Shown: positions 30,363 to 39,279, counted from the first letter of the stretch. The stretch: DNA of 64,000 bases from Rhodobacteraceae bacterium WFHF2C18 (GCA_002166865.1 NHTQ01000001.1:682001-746000); one strand, 5' to 3'. Made by a program: numbers and translations. Notes: a model not told the origin generated them from the sequence alone.

Positions 30363-31610
30363 TCACTCTCTGGTCGCGTCTCTGCTGCGACGCTGCTCGC
30401 GCGCGAAGAACTCCGGCTCGCTCTCTCCCTCCCGAGGCCCGCGCGCGAGCGCGCGGGCAAGCTCAAAGAACCCTTTTCCGGGCAAGCTGCTGCGCCCGCG
30501 GCTCACCACGCGCGCAGCGATGAAGGGCCGGCCCGCAGCGGCGTCTTCGCGCATCGTCGTCTCAAGCGCCGCGGTGACCTTTCCGACCGAGCCCGGCATC
30601 CACAGTCCGAGTGCGCGCGCCAAGGCGCCGTAGGTGATCGGCGTCTGCTCCGGCGCGAGAGCTTCCAGATGCGCGCGAACGCGCTGCGGCAGGTCCTGCG
30701 CCTTGCCGGCGGCCGAGGTGATCTCCCGGGGCGGCGGGATTTCGCGGGCCGCACCGGCGGCATCGATTTCGGCGGCCCAGGCGCGTTGTCCGCTGCGCAT
30801 GATGACCCGGGTCTTGCCGGCATCCGCCGCCTGTCCGGTTTCGGTCGTGGCGACGACATCGCCGTTGTGCAGACCTTCGCGCAGCGTCTCCGGTGTCAGC
30901 CCCAGGCGCGGTGCGAGGTAGTCGGGGTCCACGGTAACATGTCCCTCCTCCAGACCGATCACACCCTCCGGGACGGGCCGATCGAGGGCGGACGGCGCGC
31001 CATCACCCGGGCGCGCGTAGTAGGGATTGGTGCCGGCCGCGTGATCGGTGACGTCGACGATCTCGGTGATATCCGGCAACGCCGCGCGCAGCATCCGCTC
31101 GACGCCCTGCCGCAGCGTGGCCGCGGAGGCCGCGCAGCCCTGGCAGCCGCCGGACATCCGCAGATGGACCGCGCCATCCTCGACCCGCTCTACCGCAATA
31201 TGACCGCCGTGCGCCGCGACCGCGGGGTTGACGCGGCCGTCGAGCAGGGCCTCGACCTCCCTCAGGAGCGCGGCGTCAGGATCGGTATCGGGGGTGTCGG
31301 GCGTGTTCTCTTCCCCAAGCGGAAGCTCGGTTTCCTCGAGAACATCCCGGATCGCGGCGGCGATGGCCGGCTTCAGCGCTGCCCAATCCGCGTCGCTGGC
31401 TTTCTTTATCCAGATGGTCGCGTCACGAACCTCGGCCCGCGTCAGCCCGCCCAAGGCGAACAGCGCCCGCGCCAGCGGTGCCCGATCGGTCGGCTCCAGC
31501 CAGCCCGACCGGCCCGCCTGGACGGGCGCGTCGAGGATGAAGGCCATCGCGTTCGGATCGCCGGCCGAGGGCTGGGCGCGGATGCGTCGGCGCGTGGCTG
31601 GCTCAGACAT
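30363..31610 (-). CDS. Multi-domain Nfu/NifU-type Fe-S carrier fused to DUF6522-like and C-terminal domains
   Basis: Protein of 415 residues. Residues 20-95 resemble the Nfu N-terminal domain (AMAFILDAPV, DATIWIKKASDADW). Residues 115-195 are a NifU C-terminal scaffold with GGCQGCAAS (Cys156, Cys159), which binds a cluster as a dimer. Residues 220-285 resemble DUF6522 (EEGHVTVDPDYLAPRLGL). Residues 310-390 form a further small domain (TYGALARALGLWMPGSVGKV, GLPGKG-type end). The ATG at 31610 overlaps the upstream gene by 8 bp. The likely role is delivery of Fe-S clusters together with the Mrp protein. The four-part architecture is unusual. Confidence 0.78.
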   Translation of the reverse strand: MSEPATRRRIRAQPSAGDPNAMAFILDAPVQAGRSGWLEPTDRAPLARALFALGGLTRAEVRDATIWIKKASDADWAALKPAIAAAIRDVLEETELPLGEENTPDTPDTDPDAALLREVEALLDGRVNPAVAAHGGHIAVERVEDGAVHLRMSGGCQGCAASAATLRQGVERMLRAALPDITEIVDVTDHAAGTNPYYARPGDGAPSALDRPVPEGVIGLEEGHVTVDPDYLAPRLGLTPETLREGLHNGDVVATTETGQAADAGKTRVIMRSGQRAWAAEIDAAGAAREIPPPREITSAAGKAQDLPQRVRAHLEALAPEQTPITYGALARALGLWMPGSVGKVTAALETTMREDAAAGRPFIAARVVSRGRSSLPGKGFFELARALARGPREGESEPEFFAREQRRSRDATRE

Positions 31611-32769
31611 CCTCGAGCTCCGTCCCGGCCATCCCGCGCAGTGCCTTGAAGGTATAGATCCCGGTGTCGTGCCCGTCGCTGAAGGCCATGCCGAGCGCGT
31701 AGTTTCCAACGCTCCAGACCCGCGTCAGCTCCAGATCGAGCGGGACGCTGTCGGGGTCGAGCAGCCGCGCACCGCTCATCTCCTCGCGGCATTGCGCGCA
31801 TTGGCAGGCGAGGCGCAGATCGCGGTCGGCAAGGTGCTGCTCGGTGCCGTCTGACCAGCGCAGGATGAGTGCGCCGTCCGCGTGGTCGAGCGCGGCAAGC
31901 CGGTCGGCCGGCCCGCCGGAGGCCGCCTGAGCCGGGTCGGGTTTGCCCGACCCGTCCTTGAGCGTCCAGGCGAAGGGCGTCGCGATGCCGCCCGTGTCCC
32001 GCCCTTTGCCTCCCAGCGTGGCCGCGATTTGGCGATACGCCACCGCGGCTGGGCTGTCGGATGCCGCGCGCACGAGCGGCTGCCCCTCATCACCACAATC
32101 GACGACCGTCGGGTCGAGCGGCACCTTCCCGAGAAAGTCCACGCCCAGGTCCCGCGCGATGGCCTCGCCGCCGCCCTGGTGGAAGATATGGGTGACGGTG
32201 CCGCAAGAGGGGCAGGTGAAACCGCTCATGTTCTCGATCACGCCGAGGACGGGGACGCTGACCTGCTCCATCATGCGAAGGCCACGCTGTGCGATCTTCA
32301 GGCTCACGTCCTGGGGCGTGCTGACCACCACGGCGCCCGACAGCGGAAATGCCTGCGCCAGGGTCAGCTGGATGTCCCCCGTTCCCGGCGGCAAATCCAG
32401 AAGCAGCACGTCCAGCGCGCCCCAGTCCACTTGCCGAACGAACATCTGCAGGTACTTGGTGACCATTGGTCCCCGCAGGATGGCGGGGGCGTCGTCATCG
32501 GTCAGCATCGCCATCGAGATGACCTTGACCCCATGCGCCTCGGCCGGGATGACCTTTTGGTCAGGCGACATGGCGGGCTTCTCGGCCGCGATGCCCAGCA
32601 TGCGGGGGATCGATGGCCCGTAAATATCGGCATCCACCACGCCGACGGACAGTCCGGCATCGGCCATGGCCACCGCGATATTCGCGGTGACCGTGGATTT
32701 GCCCACGCCGCCCTTGCCGCTGCTGATGGCGATCATGCGGGGGGCATCGGGGGTATCAGCTTGCGCCAT
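31603..32769 (-). CDS. Mrp/ApbC P-loop Fe-S carrier ATPase fused to a C-terminal DUF971 domain
   Basis: Protein of 388 residues. Residues 10-290 are an Mrp/NBP35-type deviant Walker ATPase: ISSGKGGVGKST, DADIYGPSIPRML and the CxxC in FTCPSCG, which binds a bridging cluster in the dimer. Residues about 300-385 are DUF971 (LRWSDGTEQHLADRDLRLAC, CQCAQCREEM). The N-terminal MIP18/DUF59 domain of many Mrp proteins is absent. A comparable Mrp-DUF971 order occurs in plant HCF101. The start at 32769 has GGGAG upstream and overlaps the preceding small ORF by 14 bp. Confidence 0.85.
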   Translation of the reverse strand: MAQADTPDAPRMIAISSGKGGVGKSTVTANIAVAMADAGLSVGVVDADIYGPSIPRMLGIAAEKPAMSPDQKVIPAEAHGVKVISMAMLTDDDAPAILRGPMVTKYLQMFVRQVDWGALDVLLLDLPPGTGDIQLTLAQAFPLSGAVVVSTPQDVSLKIAQRGLRMMEQVSVPVLGVIENMSGFTCPSCGTVTHIFHQGGGEAIARDLGVDFLGKVPLDPTVVDCGDEGQPLVRAASDSPAAVAYRQIAATLGGKGRDTGGIATPFAWTLKDGSGKPDPAQAASGGPADRLAALDHADGALILRWSDGTEQHLADRDLRLACQCAQCREEMSGARLLDPDSVPLDLELTRVWSVGNYALGMAFSDGHDTGIYTFKALRGMAGTELEDV

Positions 32770-33046
32770 CTCGCTCTCCCTGGCTGCGATTTCCAAAGGT
32801 CGGTGTGTAGCTCGCGCAGAGCCTGTCGATCTCGTCGGCGACCAACTCCGACGCCATGCCAGCGCGGTACGCCGCATGTCCTGACGTCCCAAAATGACGG
32901 CCGACGCGGCAGGTTCCGAACGCAGAGGCTAGTCCGGACAGCGTGACCGGGACATGCGCGCGTTCGGCGGCACCCGGACCGCCGATCACCCCGACCGGGA
33001 CGCGCAGGCCTGCAATGCGGTCCGGTCTGTTTGGCTCGAGAATCAT
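32756..33046 (-). CDS. Short ORF encoding a degenerate copy of the MarR-type regulator C-terminal domain
   Basis: Ninety-six residues. From about residue 43, FGTCRVGRHF then AAYRAGMASELVADEIDRLC lines up with FGTCRDCAHF then SGYCACMAADLAAGETDKLC of the regulator at 46940-47542. Most cysteines of that tail are lost; only the first and last remain. The winged-helix domain is absent. It is the first ORF behind a promoter nearly identical to that of the intact regulator and overlaps mrp by 14 bp. It is either a decayed paralogue kept as a leader ORF or a small functional protein. Confidence 0.5.
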   Translation of the reverse strand: MILEPNRPDRIAGLRVPVGVIGGPGAAERAHVPVTLSGLASAFGTCRVGRHFGTSGHAAYRAGMASELVADEIDRLCASYTPTFGNRSQGERDGAS

Positions 33047-33052
33047 GGGTTA

Positions 33053-33081
33053 TTGATAGCGAATCGAAATTATTTTGACAA
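33053..33081 (-). promoter_or_regulatory. Promoter/operator of the Mrp-Nfu operon (copy A of a shared element)
   Basis: Minus strand: TTGTCA (33081-33076), 17-bp spacer containing TTTCGATTCGC, TATCAA (33058-33053), then 6 nt to the ATG at 33046. The geometry and most bases match the element at 47549-47577. Such a short gap predicts a leaderless or nearly leaderless mRNA. The spacer core is the likely operator. Confidence 0.6.
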
Positions 33082-33402
33082 TCGCCGGCCGAGGCATCCC
33101 CGGCGGCGAGACGGCATCAAAGCGATCCTCGCGAGGACCGGGACCCGAAACTCGCCACTCACGCATTTCCCCGCCCGCGCCATTGGACCCCAGATTGGGC
33201 GGGGCACCGTCTCGACGCCGAATACGCGGGAAACCGCTGTCCATCTCGCCGGGCCGGCTAACCGGCAGGATGCCGCCCCACGACAAGCCATCATTTTCGC
33301 CCCGTCCTGCGACGCGCGCGACCGGGTAGCAGCAAAAGCGGCCACGGCGGCCCGAAAACCACCTGACCCGCCCCGGTGAACGCGGACGCCGGACAACAGG
33401 CC
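33082..33402. other. Non-coding gap of about 320 bp
   Basis: No gene, RNA or repeat is recognised between the copy-A promoter and the LysR remnant. Confidence 0.4.
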
Positions 33403-33891
33403 TCACCCCGTTTGCTGGCTGGCGTATGCCGCGAGCAGCTCCGCTTCGGTGTCACGGGCCGCGACCCGAAGCCGCTTGACAAGGTGGTTCGACAGGCGCG
33501 AGCGGTATCGCGACGCGGGTCGGACCAAAGCGATATCGAAATCGACTTCGGGTTCGAAGGGCCGCCACTCCAAGCCCTTGGACACGTTTTCCAGGACGGT
33601 CAGAAGATCGACGACGGCGACGCCGGAACCGCTTGTCGCCAGTTCGCAGGCGATCTGCGTGGTGAACGTGTCGATCCTGCGGAGCGGCCGAATCCGCGCG
33701 GGTTCCAGCGCGGTCTCCACTGTCAGTCGCCACTGGTCGAAATTGGAAAGGGTTATCAGAGTCTCGCCCGACAGATCCATTGCCAAGACGCAGGAACCAT
33801 CGCGGGCGCCGGCCGTGCCGGCCGCCCCGGCCCACTGTCCAGGCGGCGATCCCCGGGGCGGGCCAAATGGCGCCCGCGCAGGCTGCCGCAT
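33403..33891 (-). pseudogene. LysR-type regulator remnant (effector-binding domain only)
   Basis: A 162-residue frame. From about residue 36 it reads like the distal half of a LysR substrate-binding domain: LSGETLITLSNFDQWRLTV, ACELATSGSGVAVVDLLTV, LEWRPFEPEVDFDIALV. The N-terminal winged HTH is absent and none is found upstream up to 34088; the first about 30 residues are low-complexity Gly/Ala/Pro. This looks like a 5'-truncated gene. Confidence 0.55.
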
Positions 33892-34088
33892 GGCGAGTTG
33901 TCACGGCCGACCCGTCCACGACATTGAAAAAGCAGACTCTTTTTCCGGCCGCAGCCATCATGGAAAAACTCTTACCGCAAATCCGTGGCGCGTGCAAAAC
34001 GCGACTCCAAAATACGCGACACGCGCCAAAATTGTTCTTGCGGCGGCCGCGATTCTTTGGTCACACCTGAGCGCAGGAGGGCGTTGCG

Positions 34089-34619
34089 ATGCAGTCACGG
34101 GGACCTGACCATGTCACAACCGGCAGCTGGCACCTGCTCTTGTGCCGGCCCAACCAGAATCACATCGCCTGCCGGCACCTGGCGCGCATGGGCCTGGAGA
34201 CCTTCATGCCGCAACACATGGTCGAGCGCCGGGTGCGCGGGTGCCTGCGGGCCGAACGGCGGCCGGTCTTTGCCGGTTATGTCTTCGTCAGCCCCGGCCG
34301 GGCCCGGCCGGACTGGCGCCGGATCCGGTCGACGCCGGGGGTGTCGCAGCTCGTGGGCTTCGGGCAGGCGGGCCCCGCCCTCGTGCCCAATGAACTCGTG
34401 GCCGCGCTCATGCAGCGCTGCGACGCAGCGGGGGTCTTGCAGCCCGATCAGGATTTCGTGGAAGGGGACCGGGTGCGCGTGACGCGCGGGCCCTTTGCCG
34501 ATTTCGTCTCCACCATCGAAAAGATCGATTCGGAGCGGCGGATCCACCTCCTGCTCGACCTGCTGGGGGGCAAGACGCGGGTATCGCTCGATCCCGACCG
34601 CGTTGTACGCCAGGCGTGA
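34089..34619 (+). CDS. NusG/RfaH-like transcription antitermination factor
   Basis: Specialised NusG paralogue of 176 residues. The N-terminal NGN domain begins WHLLLCRPNQNHIACRHLAR and contains RRPVFAGYVFV. The KOW domain is VEGDRVRVTRGPFADFVSTI. AGGAGGG lies upstream of the ATG. It sits at the head of an exopolysaccharide region transcribed in the same direction, as RfaH- and UpxY-type factors do, so it probably promotes elongation through those long operons. Confidence 0.85.
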   Translation: MQSRGPDHVTTGSWHLLLCRPNQNHIACRHLARMGLETFMPQHMVERRVRGCLRAERRPVFAGYVFVSPGRARPDWRRIRSTPGVSQLVGFGQAGPALVPNELVAALMQRCDAAGVLQPDQDFVEGDRVRVTRGPFADFVSTIEKIDSERRIHLLLDLLGGKTRVSLDPDRVVRQA

Positions 34620-34988
34620 GGGTCGCGCGTCGCCGCCCACGCCCGGCACCGGCCCGATCCGCTTCATCTTGCGGTTGTGCCCAGAAGAGATTCGGGCAAG
34701 ATCGCCGCAGTGCTCCGGCGCGCGGGCGCGCGCCGGGCGGATTGGCGTCCGCGGGGCAGACATTGCGGGGCAGGGTTTGGGTCAGGCAGGCATGATCCCG
34801 GTTCGGGTCCAGGCGCTCGGCGCAGCGCCGGGCCGGTACCGGCCCGTTGGCGCTTTTCCGTGCCCCTCGGCCCCTGCCGCCGGTGGTGCGGCGCCGCGCG
34901 TGACCAAAACACAACAGGGTCGGTCGAAATCCCCGCGGCGCGCGCCCTCGGCTAGGCGCGCGCCGCGCAATCTCGTTAAACGACGGGC
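34620..34988. other. Long untranslated leader region before the yjbH-like gene
   Basis: These 369 bp have no supported ORF. A strong hairpin lies near the 3' end (34935-34966). Otherwise I see nothing recognisable. Confidence 0.5.
34935..34966 (+). other. Strong hairpin in the exopolysaccharide leader
   Basis: A perfect 12-bp stem (GCGGCGCGCGCC at 34935-34946, GGCGCGCGCCGC at 34955-34966) with an 8-nt loop, 22 bp before the yjbH-like start. No T-tract follows. It could be a pause or attenuation site acted on by the upstream NusG-like factor (inference). Confidence 0.5.
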
Positions 34989-37109
34989 ATGAGGGGAACT
35001 GGGCGCATACCATGTCGGTCAAGTGTTGCGGGGATCCTCTGCGCCGCCCTCCCCGCCTCGACCGTGGCCCAGTCGGAGATCGAGACGGGCTACAACAGCT
35101 ACGGCTATCCCGGGCTGATCGAGATGCCGGTGGCCACCAGCCGGCCGGACGGCGAGCTAGCCTTCACCACCAGCAGTTTCGCCGGGCAGACGCGAAACAC
35201 GTTGACCTTCCAGATCACGCCGCGCCTGTCGGGCAGTTTCCGCTATTCGGTGCTGGACAACGCGACCGGCGGGGGGCAGGCGACGCTCTACGACCGCAGC
35301 TTCTCGTTGCATTACCGGCTTGTCGATGAGGCGGGGTCTTGGCCGGCCGTGGCCGTGGGGTTGAACGATTTCCTCGGCACAGGTGTCTATGCCTCGGAGT
35401 ACCTGGTTGCCACCAAGACGGTGGGGTCCCGCCTGCGCTTCACCGCCGGGCTGGGATGGGGCCGGCTGGCCGGCGTGGGGGGCTTCACCAACCCCTTGGG
35501 GATTATCGACGACAGCTTCGAGACCCGGCCGCAACGCGACGTCGGTCAGGGCGGCGATGTGGAAACCGGCCAATGGTTCCAGGGCGATGCGGCGTTGTTC
35601 GGCGGGGTTGAATGGCAGGCCACCGACCGCTTGTCGCTTTCTGCCGAATATTCCCCCGATGCCTACCCCCGGGAAACGCCCGCCGCCTTCGAACGCGCGT
35701 CGCGGTTGAACTTCGGGGCCACCTACCGGATCGCTCCGGGGATGGCCCTGTCGGCCAACTACCTTTACGGTAGCGAATTCGGCCTGCAGTTCACCGCCGC
35801 CCTCAACCCCAAGTCGCCGCCCCATCACGCGGGCCGCGAGCCGGCGCCGCCACCGGTGCTGGCCCGGCCGGCGCCTGCGTCGGCGCCGCTGTCGTGGCCG
35901 GCGGCCGTGGAGGAAAAAAACGGCCTGCGCGCGGGCCTGGAGGAGGCCCTTGCCGCGCAGGGGGTGCGCCTGCACGGCTTTACGCTCGCGCAGGACAGCG
36001 TGCGGGTGGAGATCGAGAACACCACCTACCCGCAGGAGGCACAGGCCGTGGGGCGCACGGCGCGGGTGCTCACACGCCGGATGCCGGGGCGCGTGGACCA
36101 GTTCGTCATCGTCTCGATGGCCGAGGGCGTGCCAGTCACGCAGCTGCGCATCCGCCGCGAGGACATGGAGACCCTCGCGCATGCCTTCGACGGCAGCTGG
36201 GAGAGCTTCGCGCGCACGCGCATTACTTCGGCCCCGGGCCCGGCGCAGCCGACGCCCGCGCGCTATCCGCGCTTCGACTGGAAACTCAAGCCCTATCTCA
36301 GCCCCAGCCTTTTCGATCCCGACAACCCCGTTCGGGCCGATTTCGGGGCGCAGCTTGACGCCAGTTTCCAACCGTCCCCGGGCCTGGAATTCTCGGGCAG
36401 CCTGCGCAAGAAGGTCGTCGGCAACCTCGACGACGCGACGCGGCAGTCCAACTCGGTCCTGCCGCGTGTGCGCAGCGACTTCACGCGCTACGACAAGGAA
36501 GGTGACCCGGCGATCACGCATCTGACCGGGGCGTATTACTTCAAGCCCGGCCGCGATCTCTACGGGCGGGTGACGGTGGGCTACCTGGAACAGATGTTCG
36601 GGGGCATCTCCTCGGAACTTCTGTGGAAACCGGTGGACAGCCCCTTCGCCCTCGGGGTCGAGGCCAATTACGTCAAGCAGCGCGATTTCGACCAGCTCTT
36701 TGGGTTCCGCGGCTACGAGGTGGCCACCGGACACGTCTCGGCCTACTGGGACATGGGCAACGGGTTTCACGCCCAGATCGACGCGGGGCGCTACCTGGCC
36801 GGCGACTGGGGCGCGACCTTCTCGCTCGACCGCGAGTTCGCCAACGGCTGGAAGATCGGCGCCTTCGCCACCCTGACCGATGTGCCCTTCTCCACCTTCG
36901 GAGAGGGGTCCTTCGACAAGGGGCTGCGCATCACCGTGCCGATTTCCTGGCTGACGGGCGAGCCCACCAAGACCGGCTATGCCACCACGATCCGGCCGCT
37001 CACCCGCGACGGCGGCGCCCGGTTGCGCGTCCGCGACCGCCTGTACCAGCGGGTGCGGCCGCTGCAGAAACCGGCCCTGCAAGAGGGCTGGGGAAGGTTC
37101 TGGCGATGA
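34989..37109 (+). CDS. YjbH-domain exopolysaccharide outer-membrane protein
   Basis: Outer-membrane protein of 706 residues with a signal peptide (SSVAGILCAALPASTVAQ). The YjbH family pattern is seen in NSYGYPGLIEMPVATSRPDG near the mature N-terminus, FNFGATY-like barrel strands, and VEANYVKQRDFDQLFGFRGY near the C-terminus. YjbH/GfcD proteins are predicted double-barrel export or assembly factors for exopolysaccharide. It overlaps the yjbF-like gene by 4 bp. Confidence 0.85.
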   Translation: MRGTGRIPCRSSVAGILCAALPASTVAQSEIETGYNSYGYPGLIEMPVATSRPDGELAFTTSSFAGQTRNTLTFQITPRLSGSFRYSVLDNATGGGQATLYDRSFSLHYRLVDEAGSWPAVAVGLNDFLGTGVYASEYLVATKTVGSRLRFTAGLGWGRLAGVGGFTNPLGIIDDSFETRPQRDVGQGGDVETGQWFQGDAALFGGVEWQATDRLSLSAEYSPDAYPRETPAAFERASRLNFGATYRIAPGMALSANYLYGSEFGLQFTAALNPKSPPHHAGREPAPPPVLARPAPASAPLSWPAAVEEKNGLRAGLEEALAAQGVRLHGFTLAQDSVRVEIENTTYPQEAQAVGRTARVLTRRMPGRVDQFVIVSMAEGVPVTQLRIRREDMETLAHAFDGSWESFARTRITSAPGPAQPTPARYPRFDWKLKPYLSPSLFDPDNPVRADFGAQLDASFQPSPGLEFSGSLRKKVVGNLDDATRQSNSVLPRVRSDFTRYDKEGDPAITHLTGAYYFKPGRDLYGRVTVGYLEQMFGGISSELLWKPVDSPFALGVEANYVKQRDFDQLFGFRGYEVATGHVSAYWDMGNGFHAQIDAGRYLAGDWGATFSLDREFANGWKIGAFATLTDVPFSTFGEGSFDKGLRITVPISWLTGEPTKTGYATTIRPLTRDGGARLRVRDRLYQRVRPLQKPALQEGWGRFWR

Positions 37110-37732
37110 CCCCTAGCTCGTTCGGCACCGCTCGGCTGGCCGCGGCCGCGGCGATGATGCTTCTGGCGCTTGCCGGCTGCGACCGGGTGAAGGACACACT
37201 GGGTGTCTACGACGAAGTCTCGCAAGTCGCCCCCCGGCCCGTCGGGCCCGAGCGGCTGCGCGTGGTCCTGCCCCAACGGGGGGCCCGGGCCACGCTGGCC
37301 CCCGTCGCGCGCCGCGAGAACGTGACCGTCTGGCAGACGCTGGACGGGATCACCCTGACCTTCGAGGACGGCGTGCTTACGCAGACGCGCGGGCTGGGCG
37401 ACGATCTGATGTCGGCCGATGTCTCGCACAGGCTGGCGATGCTCCGCGGCGACACGCCGGACGGGTATTATCCGCATATCCGCGCCTACCTCGACGGCGA
37501 GAACCAGACCGTGTTCCGCAGCTTCCAATGCCGGCGCACGGGCAGCGCCCGCCGACCCTCCGGCGCCGAGGCGGGGGCGCGCGTGCTCCGCAGGATCGAG
37601 GAAACCTGCATCTCCCCGCGGCGGCGTTTCACCAACATCTATTGGCTGGATTCCTCCGGCACGGTGGTGAAATCGCGCCAATGGGTCAGCCCGGTGATAG
37701 AATTCTTGGAAACCGCGCGCGTGGCGCGCTAA
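37106..37732 (+). CDS. YjbF/GfcB-like lipoprotein
   Basis: Group-4-capsule-type lipoprotein of 208 residues. The lipobox LALAGC places the lipidated cysteine at residue 25. The domain contains ENVTVWQTLDGITLTFEDG, VLTQTRGLGDDLMSADV and a final RRRFTNIYWLD segment, as in YjbF/GfcB. The start ATGA overlaps the yjbH stop, so both are translated from one mRNA. Confidence 0.85.
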   Translation: MTPSSFGTARLAAAAAMMLLALAGCDRVKDTLGVYDEVSQVAPRPVGPERLRVVLPQRGARATLAPVARRENVTVWQTLDGITLTFEDGVLTQTRGLGDDLMSADVSHRLAMLRGDTPDGYYPHIRAYLDGENQTVFRSFQCRRTGSARRPSGAEAGARVLRRIEETCISPRRRFTNIYWLDSSGTVVKSRQWVSPVIEFLETARVAR

Positions 37733-37763
37733 CGACGTGAAAGCCATTTCTGGAGGGGACGGG

Positions 37764-39155
37764 ATGACGACAAGCAAGGCCACACTTCTGGGCCGGACCG
37801 CAATGGGGCTGGCCCTGAGCGCCGCGCTGATGCTGCCATCGGCTTGCGGCGTTCTCTACACCAGCCCGGACGTGAGCCGCGCCGCCGGCGCGAACGTCGA
37901 TGTGCGCGAGATCAAGCTGACGCCCGAAACCGTCCTCATGGCGAACCGCAGCCCCTACAGCCCGCGCAACCTGCCGCGGGAATTCTACAGCGCGGCCTCG
38001 GGCCGCCAGGGGCCCGGGCTGGGCGCCCTGCCCGATGCGCCGCCCGTGCCGGACGAGGCGCCGGCGCGCATGGTCATGCGGCTGCCGCCCGAGACCGAGC
38101 CGCAGCCCTACCAGATCGGCGTCGGCGACGTGGTCCTGCTGGCAACCAAGACGACCGGCAGCAGCGTCGAGGAACTCTCCGGCCTGCTGGCAGCACAGAC
38201 GCAGCGGCAAGGCTATACCGTCTCGGACGACGGCGCCATCTCGATCCCCGATATCGGCCGGGTCGAGATCGCGGGGCTGACCCTGCAGGAGGCCCAGGAC
38301 CGGATCTTCAAGTTCCTTCTCGATCAGCAGGTGGATCCCGCCTTCTCGCTGGAGGTCACAGAGTTCAATTCGCAACAGGTCACAATCGGTGGCGCCGTAC
38401 GCACTGCCACGCGCGTGCCCATCACCCTCACCCCGCTGACGCTGGACGAGGCGCTGGCGGCCACCGGCGGCACGATGATCAAGGACGAGCAATACGCCTC
38501 GATCCGGATCTACCGCGACGGCACGCTCTACCAGATTCCCTTCGAGGCGTACCTCGACCGCCCGGAGCTTAAGGATCTGCGCCTTCAGGACGGGGACGCG
38601 GTCTTCGTGGACACCACCTATGACCTCGACCGCGCCTTCGAGTTCTACCAGAAGGAAATCGATGTGATCCGCCTGCGCAACCAGGCCCGCAAGGACACCA
38701 TCGAGATGCTGTCGAGCGAGATCGCGCTACGCCGCGGCCTTCTGCAGGAGCGGCGGGAGAACTTCCAGGCCCGGAGCGACCTCGGCGCGGAGGTGCGCGA
38801 CTATATCTACCTGGCCGGCGAGGTGGATCAGCAAAACCGCGTCGCCCTGCCCTACGAGCAGCAGGCGACGCTGGCCGACGTGCTTTACGGCAACGGGGGC
38901 TTCCCGACGGAGACCGGCGATGCCTCGAACATCTACGTCCTGCGGCCGTCCGCCGATCCCGCCGCCTTCGGCGCCGTGACGGCCTGGCATCTCGATGCCG
39001 GCAATACCGTCAACATGACGCTCGCGACGAAGATGCAGATGCGGCCCAACGACATCGTCTTCGTCGAGGAGCAGCCGATCACCAAGTGGGGCCGGGCGCT
39101 GCGGCAGTTCCTGCCGGCGCTGGTCAACACCGCGACCAGCGCGGCCGTCGATTGA
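37764..39155 (+). CDS. Wza-type polysaccharide export outer-membrane lipoprotein
   Basis: Protein of 463 residues. The ATG at 37764 is chosen for the GGAGG at 37752-37756; an in-frame ATG at 37737 lacks one. The lipobox LPSAC puts the lipidated cysteine at about residue 28. The Poly_export (PES) domain begins PYQIGVGDVVLLATK and is followed by SLBB domains (VTIGGAVRTATRVPI; YIYLAGEVDQQNRVALP). It is expected to form the outer-membrane export channel, working with the Wzc-type kinase at 39.7-41.9 kb. Confidence 0.9.
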   Translation: MTTSKATLLGRTAMGLALSAALMLPSACGVLYTSPDVSRAAGANVDVREIKLTPETVLMANRSPYSPRNLPREFYSAASGRQGPGLGALPDAPPVPDEAPARMVMRLPPETEPQPYQIGVGDVVLLATKTTGSSVEELSGLLAAQTQRQGYTVSDDGAISIPDIGRVEIAGLTLQEAQDRIFKFLLDQQVDPAFSLEVTEFNSQQVTIGGAVRTATRVPITLTPLTLDEALAATGGTMIKDEQYASIRIYRDGTLYQIPFEAYLDRPELKDLRLQDGDAVFVDTTYDLDRAFEFYQKEIDVIRLRNQARKDTIEMLSSEIALRRGLLQERRENFQARSDLGAEVRDYIYLAGEVDQQNRVALPYEQQATLADVLYGNGGFPTETGDASNIYVLRPSADPAAFGAVTAWHLDAGNTVNMTLATKMQMRPNDIVFVEEQPITKWGRALRQFLPALVNTATSAAVD

Positions 39156-39208
39156 CGGCACGGGGCGGCGCTGTGGTGCCGCCCTCGAACATCCGGCGGC
39201 ACGAACGA

Positions 39209-39250
39209 AACGGGCGGCCCCGCAATGCGGCGCCGCCCGTTCCCGTTTCT
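39209..39250. terminator. Bidirectional intrinsic-type terminator between convergent wza-like and yjbE-like genes
   Basis: A 10-bp stem (AACGGGCGGC 39209-39218, GCCGCCCGTT 39232-39241) is extended, across a C-C mismatch, by CCGC/GCGG with a 3-nt loop. The plus side continues CCCGTTTCTCT; the minus side has TTTCGTTCGT. Confidence 0.65.
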
Positions 39251-39279
39251 CTGCCCAGCGGACCGTCTGCAGGCCTTAC

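Noticed and set aside
35157..37082. A 641-codon minus-strand open frame
   Set aside because: Antisense to the yjbH-like gene, which has a signal peptide and family motifs; the antisense translation is Gly/Arg/His-rich.
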